A stretch of DNA of 64,000 nucleotides from CAIYRG01 sp964446945. Its GTDB lineage: Bacteria > Pseudomonadota > Alphaproteobacteria > Micropepsales > Micropepsaceae. This document shows, in pieces, positions 9,277-18,291 of the stretch. The notes under the pieces are model-generated. The model worked only from the letters and a program-made list of their open reading frames with translations, was not told where the DNA came from and ran no database searches. Each line of letters begins with the position of its first letter. Position 1 is the stretch's first letter. The position numbers and the translations under genes were made by a program. The DNA is taken from assembly GCA_964446945.1 (NCBI GenBank), contig CAYUQO010000014.1:62001-126000 (forward strand), read 5' to 3'.

Positions 9277-9408
9277 ACCTCCACCTTGCGGGGAGGTCGA
9301 AATTTGCGGAGCAAATTTCGGGTGGGGGTGCGAGCGGTGGTGCCCCCCACCCGCGAATTTTCTGAATGGAAAATTCGCGTGCCTCCCCGCCAGGGGGAGG
9401 CGATCTGA
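9277..9408. repeat. Intergenic double-hairpin repeat, type D
   Basis: Between the hydroxylase start and the P3 stop (9129-9444) this is the only structure I see. It starts ACCTCCACCTTGCGGGGAGG, continues with the hairpin GAAATTTGC/GCAAATTTC, a GGGTGGGGG..CCCCCCACCC pairing, the hairpin GCGAATTTTC/GAAAATTCGC, and ends CCTCCCCGCCAGGGGGAGG. A near-identical unit lies at 58851-58866 joined to 61801-61915, and a degraded one at 19781-19875. Confidence 0.75.
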
Positions 9409-9444
9409 GTTGAGCGAATCGTCACTGAGCGTCACACCGGGTGG

Positions 9445-10317
9445 TCAGAAATCCGGACGTTTGGCCTCGGGCATCGGCTCCAGCGGTTGATGGAACGGAT
9501 TGATGTTGTTCTCGGCGCAGGCGGTTTCGATCATCTGACCCGGCTCGACGCGGCGGTAACGCTGGATCGCATCCCAGGGAGTCGTGAAGGCAACCGGGTC
9601 TTCGACATGCAAATCCACCTGCAATGTGTTCCCGCCGTCGACCAGGTGGAATCGCTCGACCGTGTGCAGCCGCTCGCTGTGCGGCGTGTGGTAATTGTCG
9701 ACGAAGGCTTTGGTCGTGATTCCGACTGTGTCGACCACCAGCGTATCGCCTTCGTAATGACCAACTGAATCTCCGTACCAGGACGGTTTGGGCCGCGTGC
9801 GATGCGGCACATCGAGATAGATGCGCCGGACCTGATGATCGTTCTGCCACGTCATCAGAACTTCCGAGTGGCCCTCAACGATAAATACCGGTTGCACCGG
9901 GTAGAGCAGGAAGCCGGGCGTGCCGATCGGCCAGCACGATACCTGTTTGCTGTAGATCAGCTTCCCGGCGAGCGTATCTTCGTTGAAGCGCCTCAGCGCA
10001 TCGCGCGTCCAGGGCCGTAAAATCGGATTGGACAGGTCGGCGATTCGCATCTTTGTTCCGTAGGCCGGTTCCGCCGCCAAACGCGCGCGCTCGAATTCGG
10101 GCGGCTCCGGAACATAGGGGTCGGGTATGGGACCGACGATGAATGGCTTGTCCGGAGGATTCGACACCGGCTGCGGCCCATTCGGCAGCGGGATGAAATT
10201 ATTGCCCCAGGCAATCCAGGCGACGTCGGGTGACGGCGCAAACAGCGGCGGCGCAGCCATGCTCAGGGCCGGAATGCAGGCCAGCACGAGCGATGACGCT
10301 GTGATCCATCTCCACAT
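9445..10317 (-). CDS. GHYEGDTLV-family exported protein P3 (type II)
   Basis: 290 residues; signal peptide residues 1-21 ending SMA-APP. Type II features: NPILRPW, SCWPIGTPGFLLYPVQPVFI, DHQVRRIYLDVPH. Core GHYEGDTLVVDTVG near residue 184, then TPHSERLHTVERFH, VEDPVAFTTPW, Cys in TACAENN, and the end KRPDF-stop. P6 is a close relative (both have CWPIGTPGFLLYPVQPV). The start lies 18 bp after the amidohydrolase stop, with GAGG in the gap, so the two form an operon. Function unknown; co-expression with an exported amidohydrolase hints at a shared substrate or a helper role in the periplasm. Confidence 0.85.
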   Translation of the reverse strand: MWRWITASSLVLACIPALSMAAPPLFAPSPDVAWIAWGNNFIPLPNGPQPVSNPPDKPFIVGPIPDPYVPEPPEFERARLAAEPAYGTKMRIADLSNPILRPWTRDALRRFNEDTLAGKLIYSKQVSCWPIGTPGFLLYPVQPVFIVEGHSEVLMTWQNDHQVRRIYLDVPHRTRPKPSWYGDSVGHYEGDTLVVDTVGITTKAFVDNYHTPHSERLHTVERFHLVDGGNTLQVDLHVEDPVAFTTPWDAIQRYRRVEPGQMIETACAENNINPFHQPLEPMPEAKRPDF

Positions 10318-10335
10318 CAGCAGTGCACCTCGCTC

Positions 10336-11454
10336 CTACGCGACCGGCAGCCGATAGACTCTGCGCGCGACGCCGCCATAGAGCGCAGCCTTTTCGTCGG
10401 CCGAGGCGCCTCCGGTGATGCGCTTGAACGTATTCCAGATGGTGCCGTAGCTGGCGGTGGTTTTGTCGACCGGAAAGTTGCTCTCGAACATGCAGCGCTG
10501 CACTCCGAAAAGCTCGATCGTGGTCTCGATCCACGGCTTCCATCTTTCGGCAAGCGCAATCGAGCTGGTCGCCGGATCGACATGGCCGATCGCGTAATTC
10601 CAGTCCTGGCCGAGACCGCCGAGTTTCACTACGACATTGGGACGCTTCGCGACTTCTGTCATACCCTTCTTCCATTCGGCGAAAGTCGCGGCCATGTCGC
10701 TCGCATAGCGGCCGACGAGCAATGGTCCGCCGACATGGTTCAGCACCATGGTGACATTGGGTACGGCAGAGATGAATGCGGCCATATCCATCAGTTGGGG
10801 ATGGAAGCAGCCCGTATCCATGCTCAGTCCATAAGCGGCAAGCGATGCGGCGCCCTGGCGAAATTTGCTGTCCGCGAGCAGCCCCTTCGGAGTGATGAGC
10901 GGCGCGTGCTCCATGCCCATCACCGGAACGTCCGTGTAAAACGCGTTGTAGCGGGTGCCTTTCAGCCGGCCATCGCCGGCGTGGATCAGCGCTTCCAGCA
11001 CCGGCTTGACCGCGTCTCCGGTGGTGAGGTCCGCCCGGCCCACGATGCCCGACGCGACGCGTATCGGCCCGTAATTGCCGCTGGCGCTCTGCGCAGCGAC
11101 GCCATTCACAAACTCAACTTCGCCGACGAACCGCATCTCGCGCGGTCCGTTGGCGCGATACATCGAGCCGCATTCGATGAACACCGTTTGCGTGATGTTG
11201 TGCCCGCTTGAGCCCAGGTCGGCGAGGACATCCGGGAACATGAAATTCGGTGTGCCCGGGCGTTTGTCCCACAGATGATGGTGCGGATCGACGATTGCGA
11301 GCTCCGGCTCCAGTGCCGGCTCCTCGTCGCCACGCGGGGTCGGCCATGACGGCGCTTCCGGCGCAGCCGCCCGTGTAGCGGCGGGCATGGTGAGGGGGGC
11401 GGCGACGGCCAGGCCGGCCAGCGCACCCGTCCCGAGGAAACTGCGGCGATCCAT
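10336..11454 (-). CDS. Tat-exported amidohydrolase (amidohydrolase_2 family)
   Basis: 372 residues from the ATG at 11452-11454, preceded by GGGAGGG. The N-terminus DRRSFLGTGALAGLAVAA is a Tat signal, so the enzyme is exported folded with its metal. The first metal-ligand motif IVDPHHHLWD is near residue 55; further family segments include the VLNHVGGP strand and NFPVDK near the C-terminus. Relatives (PF04909) include lactonases and decarboxylases acting on aromatic or sugar-derived acids. It is first in a two-gene operon with P3. Divergent from the hybrid kinase gene at 11794. Confidence 0.85.
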   Translation of the reverse strand: MDRRSFLGTGALAGLAVAAPLTMPAATRAAAPEAPSWPTPRGDEEPALEPELAIVDPHHHLWDKRPGTPNFMFPDVLADLGSSGHNITQTVFIECGSMYRANGPREMRFVGEVEFVNGVAAQSASGNYGPIRVASGIVGRADLTTGDAVKPVLEALIHAGDGRLKGTRYNAFYTDVPVMGMEHAPLITPKGLLADSKFRQGAASLAAYGLSMDTGCFHPQLMDMAAFISAVPNVTMVLNHVGGPLLVGRYASDMAATFAEWKKGMTEVAKRPNVVVKLGGLGQDWNYAIGHVDPATSSIALAERWKPWIETTIELFGVQRCMFESNFPVDKTTASYGTIWNTFKRITGGASADEKAALYGGVARRVYRLPVA

Positions 11455-11793
11455 GAAAAACCCTCCCGTGCTGTGGGTTAATTTTTTCAGTTCGCTATCC
11501 ATTTGTCACGCGCATCCTGCTTTTGCGCGCCGGCCCGCGCGCCAAGTCGAGGCCAGGGCGGATTTTCCTGGCAGGGAGCAGAAATCGGCCCGTCACAGCC
11601 AGCGGTGATTTCGGGCGGCGTTGCGAACTTCTTTAACTAATTTTTAGCCTTGATAGACCGATAACAGACGGCGGAAATTTATTGTCCCTGTGCTGAAATT
11701 CCGTAGTCAAAATGTAGCCGTTCCTCAATTGCCTGCGCGTTCCGGGGCGTAAATCTGAATGATCGATTCAACACACACCGGTTGAGTTCATCA
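11455..11793. other. Divergent intergenic region, no gene seen
   Basis: 339 bp between two divergent genes. It must hold both promoters. Besides GC-rich inverted bases near 11530-11545 and a T/A-rich stretch near 11630-11650 I see no convincing operator, RNA or repeat. Confidence 0.5.
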
Positions 11794-13791
11794 ATGACGC
11801 TTGAGGACAAAACTCCAGTCAGCGCGCCGAGGCGAACCAACGCGCCTTCGGAACTATCTCGCCAGCAGAGGCGCAGCTTCATCCTGATCGCCGGGACTTT
11901 CATTGTCCTGCTTCTGATCTCGATCGCTGCGAGCTGGGCCGCGATCGAAGTCGTCAACAGCACGCGCGCGTATTCCACCGGCGAGGGACGTTATTCGAAG
12001 GCGGAAAAAATCGCGGTGTTGAGCCTCCACCGTTATGCCTATTCTCAGCGCAACAGCGACTACGACACGTTTCTCGCGGCCATCGCGGTACCGCGCGGCG
12101 ACCGCGCGGCGCGCCTTGCCCTGGAAGCACCGAAAGTCGATACGGCCGTCGCGCGCGACGGCTTCCTGCGCGGCGAGAACCACAAGGACGATGTTGATGG
12201 GCTGATCAACCTCTTCCGGCTGGCCCGCCGGTGGGGCCCATTCGATGCCGCGGTGGCAGATTGGACCGAGGGTGACTCCCTGGTGACGGATCTGGTTGGG
12301 TATGGCGAGGAGCTCAACCGGCGCATCGCTGCCGGCACGCTCGACCCGGCAACCCGCGACCGGCTGCTCGGCGGCGTGGATCGGGTCGACGACCGCCTGA
12401 CTTCGCTCGAGAATACTTTCTCGACGCATATGGGCGAGGCGGCGCGCACCGCGACCAAACTGGTCGTGTTTGGCGTCGGTTCGATCATGATCCTTCTTTG
12501 GGGGATCGGCATGGCGTTCGCGAGACGGCTGCTGCACCGGCAGATGGAACTGGCCGAACATGAGGCGAAGGAATTGGAGACCGCCAACGAACAGTTGGTC
12601 GCGACAGCGCTGGAATTGGAAACCGCCCGGGAGAAGGCAGAAAAAGCGAGTGGCGCCAAGTCGGCATTTCTCTCCAATATGAGTCACGAACTGCGCACGC
12701 CGCTGAACTCCATTCTTGGATTTGCGCAACTTCTCGAGCTCAACGCGAAAGACCCGCTGACATCGCGGCAGGCGGGGCAAGTCGGCCATATCCGGAGTAG
12801 CGGCGAACATCTTCTGTCCTTGATCGATGACGTTCTCGATCTCAGCAAGATCGAGGCCGGCAACATCAATTTGACGATCGAACCCGTCCCGCTGGGACCT
12901 GTGCTGGAACAGGTTCATGCCGCGCTGTCACCGCTCGCCGACAAAGCCGGCATCGCGATGACCGTGAATGTCGGAGGCGAGTCTCTCATCGCGCGCGCCG
13001 ACCGGACGAGGCTGTTGCAGGTGCTGATGAATCTCGGCAACAACGCGATCAAATACAGCCGGAGCGGCGGTCAGCTGACGATGTCGGCGGCGGCAACCGA
13101 CAGCTTCGTCCGGCTTGTGGTCGCCGATACTGGTCTGGGAATTCCGTTGGCCCGGCAGAAAGAAGTATTCGAGGCCTTCAATCGGCTCGGCGCCGAACAC
13201 AGTGCCATCGAAGGGACCGGCATCGGCCTTCATCTCACGCAACGTCTGGTGCATTTGATGGACGGACGGATCGCCTTCACCAGCGAACCAAATGTCGGCA
13301 CGACATTTTCCGTCGATCTTCCCGCCTGGACGGGCCAGACCTCCGTCTACAGGGATTTCCGGTTCTCGAATATCGTCGACATGAACCGGCACCGGCAGGG
13401 CTACACTTTGCTCTATGTTGAAGACAATCCGTCGAATGTCGATCTGATGCGGGGCGTGATCGAAGCGCTGGACGGAGTCCGCCTGTTGACCGCGCCCCAT
13501 CCTTTCGTGGGGCTGGAGCTTGCGCACACACATGTGCCCGACGTCATTGTCATGGACATCGATCTGCCGGACATGAATGGTTTTGAGCTTCTGAAAAAAC
13601 TCAAGACCAGTCCTTCGACCATGGATATCCCGGTGATCGCCCTGAGCGCGGCGGCCATGTCACGCGACATCGAGCGCGGCATCGCGGCGGGGTTCACCCA
13701 TTATCTGACCAAACCGATGAATGTCCGGAAGTTTCTCGCCGCGGTGGACAGCGTGTTGGCTGTGCCAACCCGCGGCCGCCGCAGGTACTAA
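11794..13791 (+). CDS. Membrane-bound hybrid sensor histidine kinase
   Basis: 665 residues from the ATG at 11794; a TTG four codons upstream is possible. A membrane segment at about 33-52, an extracytoplasmic helical sensor region to about 210, and a second membrane segment at about 225-243 are followed by a coiled coil (residues 250-285). HisKA H box SNMSHELRTPLNSILGF (His near residue 300), N box NLGNNAIKYS, G boxes DTGLGIP and GTGIGLHL. After a linker, a receiver domain starts at LLYVEDNPSN, with the phospho-Asp in VMDIDLPDMNGFE and the Lys in LTKP. The signal is unknown and there is no separate regulator next to it, so output goes through an unlinked partner. Confidence 0.9.
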   Translation: MTLEDKTPVSAPRRTNAPSELSRQQRRSFILIAGTFIVLLLISIAASWAAIEVVNSTRAYSTGEGRYSKAEKIAVLSLHRYAYSQRNSDYDTFLAAIAVPRGDRAARLALEAPKVDTAVARDGFLRGENHKDDVDGLINLFRLARRWGPFDAAVADWTEGDSLVTDLVGYGEELNRRIAAGTLDPATRDRLLGGVDRVDDRLTSLENTFSTHMGEAARTATKLVVFGVGSIMILLWGIGMAFARRLLHRQMELAEHEAKELETANEQLVATALELETAREKAEKASGAKSAFLSNMSHELRTPLNSILGFAQLLELNAKDPLTSRQAGQVGHIRSSGEHLLSLIDDVLDLSKIEAGNINLTIEPVPLGPVLEQVHAALSPLADKAGIAMTVNVGGESLIARADRTRLLQVLMNLGNNAIKYSRSGGQLTMSAAATDSFVRLVVADTGLGIPLARQKEVFEAFNRLGAEHSAIEGTGIGLHLTQRLVHLMDGRIAFTSEPNVGTTFSVDLPAWTGQTSVYRDFRFSNIVDMNRHRQGYTLLYVEDNPSNVDLMRGVIEALDGVRLLTAPHPFVGLELAHTHVPDVIVMDIDLPDMNGFELLKKLKTSPSTMDIPVIALSAAAMSRDIERGIAAGFTHYLTKPMNVRKFLAAVDSVLAVPTRGRRRY

Positions 13792-13855
13792 TTCCGTTAT
13801 AGCGCATCGCGTGCTAAAACCGGCGTCGCGAAGCTTGCGCGCGGAATCCAGTGTC

Positions 13856-14500
13856 ATGGATCAATTTGTCAGGCGGACAATGGTGAGTTTGGCCGCCGTC
13901 GCGTTGTTTGCGGCTCCCGCTTTGGGTCAGACCAGGCTTACCGGTGATGCGGCGGTGCTCGCGGAGAATATCACCGCATTGCAGGGCGCCGCGGCACCGT
14001 TGCAGGTCACAACCAGCTCCTTCACTCCGAGCCCGCGCGACACCACGCCCGGCACGCTCGCTGACAAGTACACCGCGGACGGTGGAAATATTTCCCCGAA
14101 CCTTTCGTGGACCAGCGGCCCGGCCGGCACGCAATCCTATGCGGTTGTGTCGGAAGGCATCGATGTCGTGGATGGCCATCCCGTGATCCACTGGGTGCTG
14201 TATAATATTCCCTCCACGACGACGGCTCTGCCGGAACATGTTCCGGCAGATATGCGACTGCAAACCGGCGGTTTGAACGGCGCGATGCAGATCAAGCTAG
14301 CCGCGCTACATGGTGCGGCCGGCTATTACGGCCCACGTGCGCCAGCAGGAGCGACCCGCTGGTATCATTTTGAGGTCTTCGCGCTGGACACGCGGCTCAA
14401 TTTGGATCCCGCCACGGCGGACCGCGCGGCGGTCGTGAATGCGATGAAGAACCATGTGCTGGCCTCGGGTGAAATCATCGCCAATTCGACCGGCAAGTAG
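13856..14500 (+). CDS. Exported PEBP-family (YbhB/YbcL) protein
   Basis: 214 residues from the ATG at 13856; signal peptide to about residue 24 (ALG-QT). The phosphatidylethanolamine-binding fold is recognised by the segments SPNLSWTSGP, DVVDGHPVIHWVLYNIP and YYGPRAPAGATRWYHFEVFAL, which form the conserved ligand pocket in YbhB/YbcL proteins. The molecular role of bacterial members is not settled. It is convergent with the isochorismatase-like gene, with 5 bp between stops. Confidence 0.85.
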   Translation: MDQFVRRTMVSLAAVALFAAPALGQTRLTGDAAVLAENITALQGAAAPLQVTTSSFTPSPRDTTPGTLADKYTADGGNISPNLSWTSGPAGTQSYAVVSEGIDVVDGHPVIHWVLYNIPSTTTALPEHVPADMRLQTGGLNGAMQIKLAALHGAAGYYGPRAPAGATRWYHFEVFALDTRLNLDPATADRAAVVNAMKNHVLASGEIIANSTGK

Positions 14501-14505
14501 GTGGT

Positions 14506-15153
14506 CTAGCGAAATTTCAGCATGGTTGAGCGCGTCAGGGTCACATTGCCGGTGACCGCGTCAGGGCCGCCTGCGCCGAGTTCATAGGTGACATATTGCT
14601 CGCGATATGCGCTTCGGCCGGCCGAACAATCCACCGGAAGGATGACTTTGTAACCGCGCTGTGTCGCTTCGATCGTCGTGCCCAGAATCGGGCCTTCGGA
14701 CGAAAATCCACACATGATCACCGTCTTGATGCCGGCCTGCCGGAGCGTCGCCTGCAGCGTGGAGCCTGCGAATTTTTCCGCGCCGCCAAGGCGATACCAC
14801 TCACCGGGGCGCGGCTTGATCGCCGGATCGATCATGTCGTCGGGCGTCCCTGTGCCGCCGTTCTCGGCAACCAGCGCATACCAGACGGTCATGTTGTGAG
14901 CGCGGGCCATGTCGTGGACGCGTTTGATATTCGGCACAGCCGCGACGCAGCGCGGCTGGATGCCGCAATTCTCCTTCATCAGGCCGAGCAGCAGCAACGC
15001 GGTTGTCGAGGGATCGACGGTGACTTCCTTCAGTTGCGGCGCCGGCGGCACCACCGCGGTGTTCCAGTCGGAAATCACATCCGCAATGGAAGGCGATGCG
15101 ACAGCCGCAAGCAGCAGCGCGGAGGTCACAGCAGCACCAGAAGACGGTTTCAT
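14506..15153 (-). CDS. Exported isochorismatase-fold protein lacking the catalytic Cys and Asp
   Basis: 215 residues from the ATG at 15151-15153, with GGGAGGA upstream. Signal peptide to about residue 24 (SIA-DV). The fold is that of cysteine hydrolases: TALLLLGLMKENC, then FAGSTLQATLRQAGIKTVIMCG, then SSEGPILGTTIEATQRGYKV. Aligned with active members (LLVIDMQ.., ATNVCVESTARDA..GY), the Asp position is Gly (LLLLGLM) and the nucleophile Cys position is Pro (SSEGPI). It is therefore unlikely to be a classical nicotinamidase/isochorismatase, although another chemistry cannot be excluded. The exported location is also unusual for the family. Confidence 0.75.
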   Translation of the reverse strand: MKPSSGAAVTSALLLAAVASPSIADVISDWNTAVVPPAPQLKEVTVDPSTTALLLLGLMKENCGIQPRCVAAVPNIKRVHDMARAHNMTVWYALVAENGGTGTPDDMIDPAIKPRPGEWYRLGGAEKFAGSTLQATLRQAGIKTVIMCGFSSEGPILGTTIEATQRGYKVILPVDCSAGRSAYREQYVTYELGAGGPDAVTGNVTLTRSTMLKFR

Positions 15154-15235
15154 TTCATCCTCCCAATTACGCGCTGAAGGTTGCAGCACGCAGAATACCC
15201 AACTCGCGCGCTTTACGCGATTTCCGGCGGAACGT

Positions 15236-15390
15236 CCCCCCTCCGTCCACCTTCGCTGCTTCGCAGCAGCGAAGGTGGACACCTCCCCCGCAGGCGGGGG
15301 AGGAAAAGAGCGGATCGGATTTGCGTTTTCCTCCCCCGTTTACGGGGGAGGGTGGTCGAGCGCGCAGCGCGAGACGGAGGGCGGCTGCGT
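15236..15390. repeat. Intergenic hairpin repeats, type B (two units)
   Basis: The outer CCCTCCGTC..GACGGAGGG arms enclose the hairpin CCACCTTCGCTGC/GCAGCGAAGGTGG, then CCTCCCCCGCAGGCGGGGGAGG and CCTCCCCCGTTTACGGGGGAGG, and the small hairpin GCGCGCAGCGCGA. It fills the space between the isochorismatase-like gene and the P4 stop. Confidence 0.72.
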
Positions 15391-15417
15391 CACTCATAAG
15401 CAAATCTGTGTATTAGA

Positions 15418-16332
15418 CTAGAAGTCCGCGAGTTTTGCGGTGGGCACCTGGACATCTTCTTCGGTGCCGTATTTGTACGGATTTTCGGCGCAGACATATT
15501 CCGGCCATGCGCCCAGCCCCTTCGGCGGCGGCCTCTCCGGGCCGTAAGTGACCGTCGCGGACCATGGCATGGTGAAGACGTTCGGATCGTCGACGGTGAA
15601 CAGAAGCTGCAGCCACTTGCCGCGATAATTGAGATCGGTGACCGGCGGCACACCCGCGGGGTTGATCGTGTTGTCCCTGAACGCGCGCCGGATACCGTCT
15701 TTGGCCTTATCATAATCGAGCAGCCGGTAGCGCTCGACAACATGCAGGCCAGGACTTTGGGGCGTGCCGAACCAGTCCAGCATCGCAAACGGCCCGGGCT
15801 TCAGCGCGATGGTATCGATCACCAGGGTGTCGCCCTCATAATGACCGACGGAATCGCCGTAATAGGACGGCACGGGTTTTGCCGGGTGCGGGGCATTCAT
15901 GCGCACATGGCGCACCTGATGGTCCTGCCGGTAAAGGATCATCAGATGATCGCCGCGGTCGAGGATTTGCACCCCGTTGCTGGACAGCACGAAAGGCAGG
16001 CCCATCGGCCAGCACTGGTTGCGCGGATTGTGAAAGCCGAAATGGCTTTTCGACTCTTCGCCGAGTTTGCGGACCGTTTCGGCCGCTTCGGGCTTGAGAA
16101 TGGGATTGTGCCAATCGCCGACAAGCTGCGCCACGTTGCTGCGGCCATCCGGCAGCCGCGCCAGATTGACGGGCGCAGTCGGACCGGAATCCAGCGCCTC
16201 AAAACCCGGATCCCATTGGTGCGTCCAGATTCCCGAGAAGTCCGGAACGGAAGCACCCGGCGCTGCCGGCGCAGACCCGGCCGCAAATGCTGTCACTGCC
16301 GCCGCAATCCACAGACTCTGTCTCCGCTTCAA
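15418..16332 (-). CDS. GHYEGDTLV-family exported protein P4 (type I)
   Basis: 304 residues. The start is TTG at 16330-16332 (no ATG fits), preceded by GAGG. Signal peptide to about residue 25 (APAAPG). Type I features: VPDFSGIW, NPRNQCWPMGLPFVL, DHQVRHVRMNAPHP. Core GHYEGDTLVIDTIALKPG near residue 165, then TPQSPGLHVVERYR, VDDPNVFTMPW, Cys in YVCAENP, end LADF-stop. It aligns closely with P8 (KYGTEEDVQVPTA near the end of P4, KYGTEEDAQVPTA in P8). It starts 15 bp after the P5 stop, so P5-P4 is an operon combining one type II and one type I copy. Confidence 0.83.
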   Translation of the reverse strand: MKRRQSLWIAAAVTAFAAGSAPAAPGASVPDFSGIWTHQWDPGFEALDSGPTAPVNLARLPDGRSNVAQLVGDWHNPILKPEAAETVRKLGEESKSHFGFHNPRNQCWPMGLPFVLSSNGVQILDRGDHLMILYRQDHQVRHVRMNAPHPAKPVPSYYGDSVGHYEGDTLVIDTIALKPGPFAMLDWFGTPQSPGLHVVERYRLLDYDKAKDGIRRAFRDNTINPAGVPPVTDLNYRGKWLQLLFTVDDPNVFTMPWSATVTYGPERPPPKGLGAWPEYVCAENPYKYGTEEDVQVPTAKLADF

Positions 16333-16347
16333 GGGCGCCTCACGTGC

Positions 16348-17247
16348 TTAAAAATCGCGCTTCATGGCCACCGGAATATCCGACACCGTCGCACTGTCGA
16401 TATAGGTTGGATTGTTTTCCCCGCAGCTTGCTTCGAGCAGTTGCCCGTTCAGCGATTCCAGCGGGATACCGAGACGATAGGTCTGGCGTGCATTCCACGG
16501 CATGTTGAAGGCGCCCGGATCCTCGACATGAATGTCGACCTGGAGCGATTTGCCTTTATCGACCATGCCTTCGATGTGGTACGGGGACTTATATCCCGGT
16601 GGATCATCGATGACCCTGAAGCGCTCGACCACGTGCTCCTGCGTCGTATGGGGCGTGCGGAAATTGTCGATATATGTGTCGTCGGACAGTCCGATCGTGT
16701 CGACGACCAGCGTGTCCCCTTCATACCGGCCCACGGATTCACCGTAAGGACTTGGCTTGGGATGGGGCGTATGCGGAACATTCAGATAGATGTGCCGGGT
16801 CGATGCGCCGCCTTCGTTGATCAGCACAACATCCCGCGGGCCCTGAACGATGTACAGCGGGTTGAGCGCGCCCATGACGAGAAAGCCGGGAACTCCGCCG
16901 GGCTGGCAGTTTGCCTGGGCTTCGTATGCCCGCTTCCCGGCCGCGGCGAGAGCATTTTGCTCCGCCATGGATTTGATCACCCAGGGCTTCAGAATGGGAT
17001 TGTTCAAATCGGCGATGCGGATCGGATGCGCAGGATTGCCAAGGGTGCGAGCCTTGTCGCCCATGACCGGGCCGGGACCACCCCCGGGAGGAGGTTGAAA
17101 AGCGTTCTCCACTTTTGACCAGGCGAGATAGGCGTAGTCGAACCGCGGAATGGATTTTTGCTCGCCGGGGGTCGCTTGCGCCGGCAGCAAAGTGCCAGGC
17201 AACAAAACCAGGGCCAGCCCTGCGATTCGACGGGGAAATTTGGTCAT
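16348..17247 (-). CDS. GHYEGDTLV-family exported protein P5 (type II)
   Basis: 299 residues from the ATG at 17245-17247, preceded by a strong GGAGGT. Signal peptide residues 1-24. Type II features: GGGPGPVMGD, NPILKPW, CQPGGVPGFLV (CQP rather than CWP), DVVLINEGGASTRHIYLNVPH. The core near residue 171 is GRYEGDTLVVDTIG, with Arg replacing the usual His. TPHTTQEHVVERFR, VEDPGAFNMPW, Cys in ASCGENN and the end KRDF-stop follow. First gene of the P5-P4 operon, divergent from the MipA/OmpV gene at 17301, with only 53 bp between the start codons. Confidence 0.84.
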   Translation of the reverse strand: MTKFPRRIAGLALVLLPGTLLPAQATPGEQKSIPRFDYAYLAWSKVENAFQPPPGGGPGPVMGDKARTLGNPAHPIRIADLNNPILKPWVIKSMAEQNALAAAGKRAYEAQANCQPGGVPGFLVMGALNPLYIVQGPRDVVLINEGGASTRHIYLNVPHTPHPKPSPYGESVGRYEGDTLVVDTIGLSDDTYIDNFRTPHTTQEHVVERFRVIDDPPGYKSPYHIEGMVDKGKSLQVDIHVEDPGAFNMPWNARQTYRLGIPLESLNGQLLEASCGENNPTYIDSATVSDIPVAMKRDF

Positions 17248-17300
17248 TACCACCTCCTGCACACACGCCGTATGATAAACCCGGATGCAGGGTGCCTCAA

Positions 17301-18179
17301 ATGCCCTTGATGTTCACCACTTCCGACTCCGGCGGCCGGCGGGCCGGGCTTCGCGGATTCGCATCCATTTGGTGCATAACCCTGTTCGCGAGCTCTTATC
17401 CGGCCCTGGCGTGGGCACAATCTTCCGCGCAAACGGACGCCGCGCCGGCGTGGGAGGTCAGTCTTGGCGGTGGCGCGGCGGGGCAACCGGTTTTTCCGGG
17501 CGCAGCCCGCTATCGCACCGAACCGATCTTCCTCGGGTCGCTCGCCTATCGCGGCCTGGCGTACCTCGGGCCGGCCGGGCTCGGCAGCAGTGAAATATTC
17601 AGCCCCGGTTTTCACTTTGGTCCTGTGGTGGATTTTGCCGGGGGCCGCAATGAAACCTCTGACAAGCATTTGCATGGGCTCGGAAACATCACGCCGACGG
17701 TTGCCGCGGGTGCAATCGGGCTTTGGCGTTTTGAGGGATTCGAGCTGATCGGGATTGTCCGGCAAGCGGTCATTCACACCAATTACGGCCTCGTGGGGAG
17801 AGTCCAGGCCGATCGCCGGATCACTCTGATTCCCGGCAGGCTGACATTGCTGGCGGGGGGACTCGCCGATTTTGGCAATGGCCGCTTTGAGCGGACGTGG
17901 TTTGGCGTCTCGCGGGAGCAGGCCGCCAATTCGGAATTGCCGGCCTACACGCCGGTGGGCGGCGTTGCCGATGCCGGTCTGCTGCTGAACCTGGATTATC
18001 GCTATTCGGAGCACATCCTGGTCAGGACATTCGGCGAGTTCAGATGGCTGTATGGCTCTGCGGCCCGAAGCCCGATCGTGCAGAACAATTTTCAGGCGAT
18101 ATTCGGCGTTGGGATCGCGTACAGCTTCGATCTTGCTGACATCTTGCCGGCGTCGCTGTCGGCTCGCATCCCGGGCTGA
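17301..18179 (+). CDS. MipA/OmpV-family outer membrane protein
   Basis: 292 residues from the ATG at 17301; a second Met three codons later is possible. Signal peptide ends ALAWAQ near residue 34. The mature part begins AWEVSLGGGAAGQPVFPGAARYRTEP, with alternating beta strands and segments such as FHFGPVVDFAGGRNE and GVADAGLLLNLDYRYSEH, as in MipA/OmpV barrels, which are thought to scaffold murein enzymes or act as porins. It does not end in Phe (ends RIPG). Divergent from P5, so the two may share a control region. Confidence 0.8.
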   Translation: MPLMFTTSDSGGRRAGLRGFASIWCITLFASSYPALAWAQSSAQTDAAPAWEVSLGGGAAGQPVFPGAARYRTEPIFLGSLAYRGLAYLGPAGLGSSEIFSPGFHFGPVVDFAGGRNETSDKHLHGLGNITPTVAAGAIGLWRFEGFELIGIVRQAVIHTNYGLVGRVQADRRITLIPGRLTLLAGGLADFGNGRFERTWFGVSREQAANSELPAYTPVGGVADAGLLLNLDYRYSEHILVRTFGEFRWLYGSAARSPIVQNNFQAIFGVGIAYSFDLADILPASLSARIPG

Positions 18180-18191
18180 CGAAGTCGCAGG

Positions 18192-18280
18192 AAAAACGCC
18201 GTTTCAACTGTCACACCGGCACAGATTTGAATTTATTGGCTGATTTTGAAAGCAGACCGGCACAAGAACCGGCACAGACT
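18192..18280. repeat. Imperfect direct repeat, copy 1
   Basis: About 89 bp, sharing TTTCAACT, GATTTGAATT, TTTTGAAAG.AGACCG.CACAAG and CACAGAC with 21816-21903, in the same order and orientation. The two copies flank the DUF3631, small membrane protein and NADH dehydrogenase genes. It could be a worn attachment site or element end. Confidence 0.45.
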
Positions 18281-18291
18281 TTCACCGGCCG

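Noticed and set aside
15742..17118. 458-codon open frame opposite P4 and P5
   Set aside because: It copies the complement of two supported family genes and has no own motif. Similar His/Arg-rich frames lie opposite P2, P3, P6, P7 and P8.
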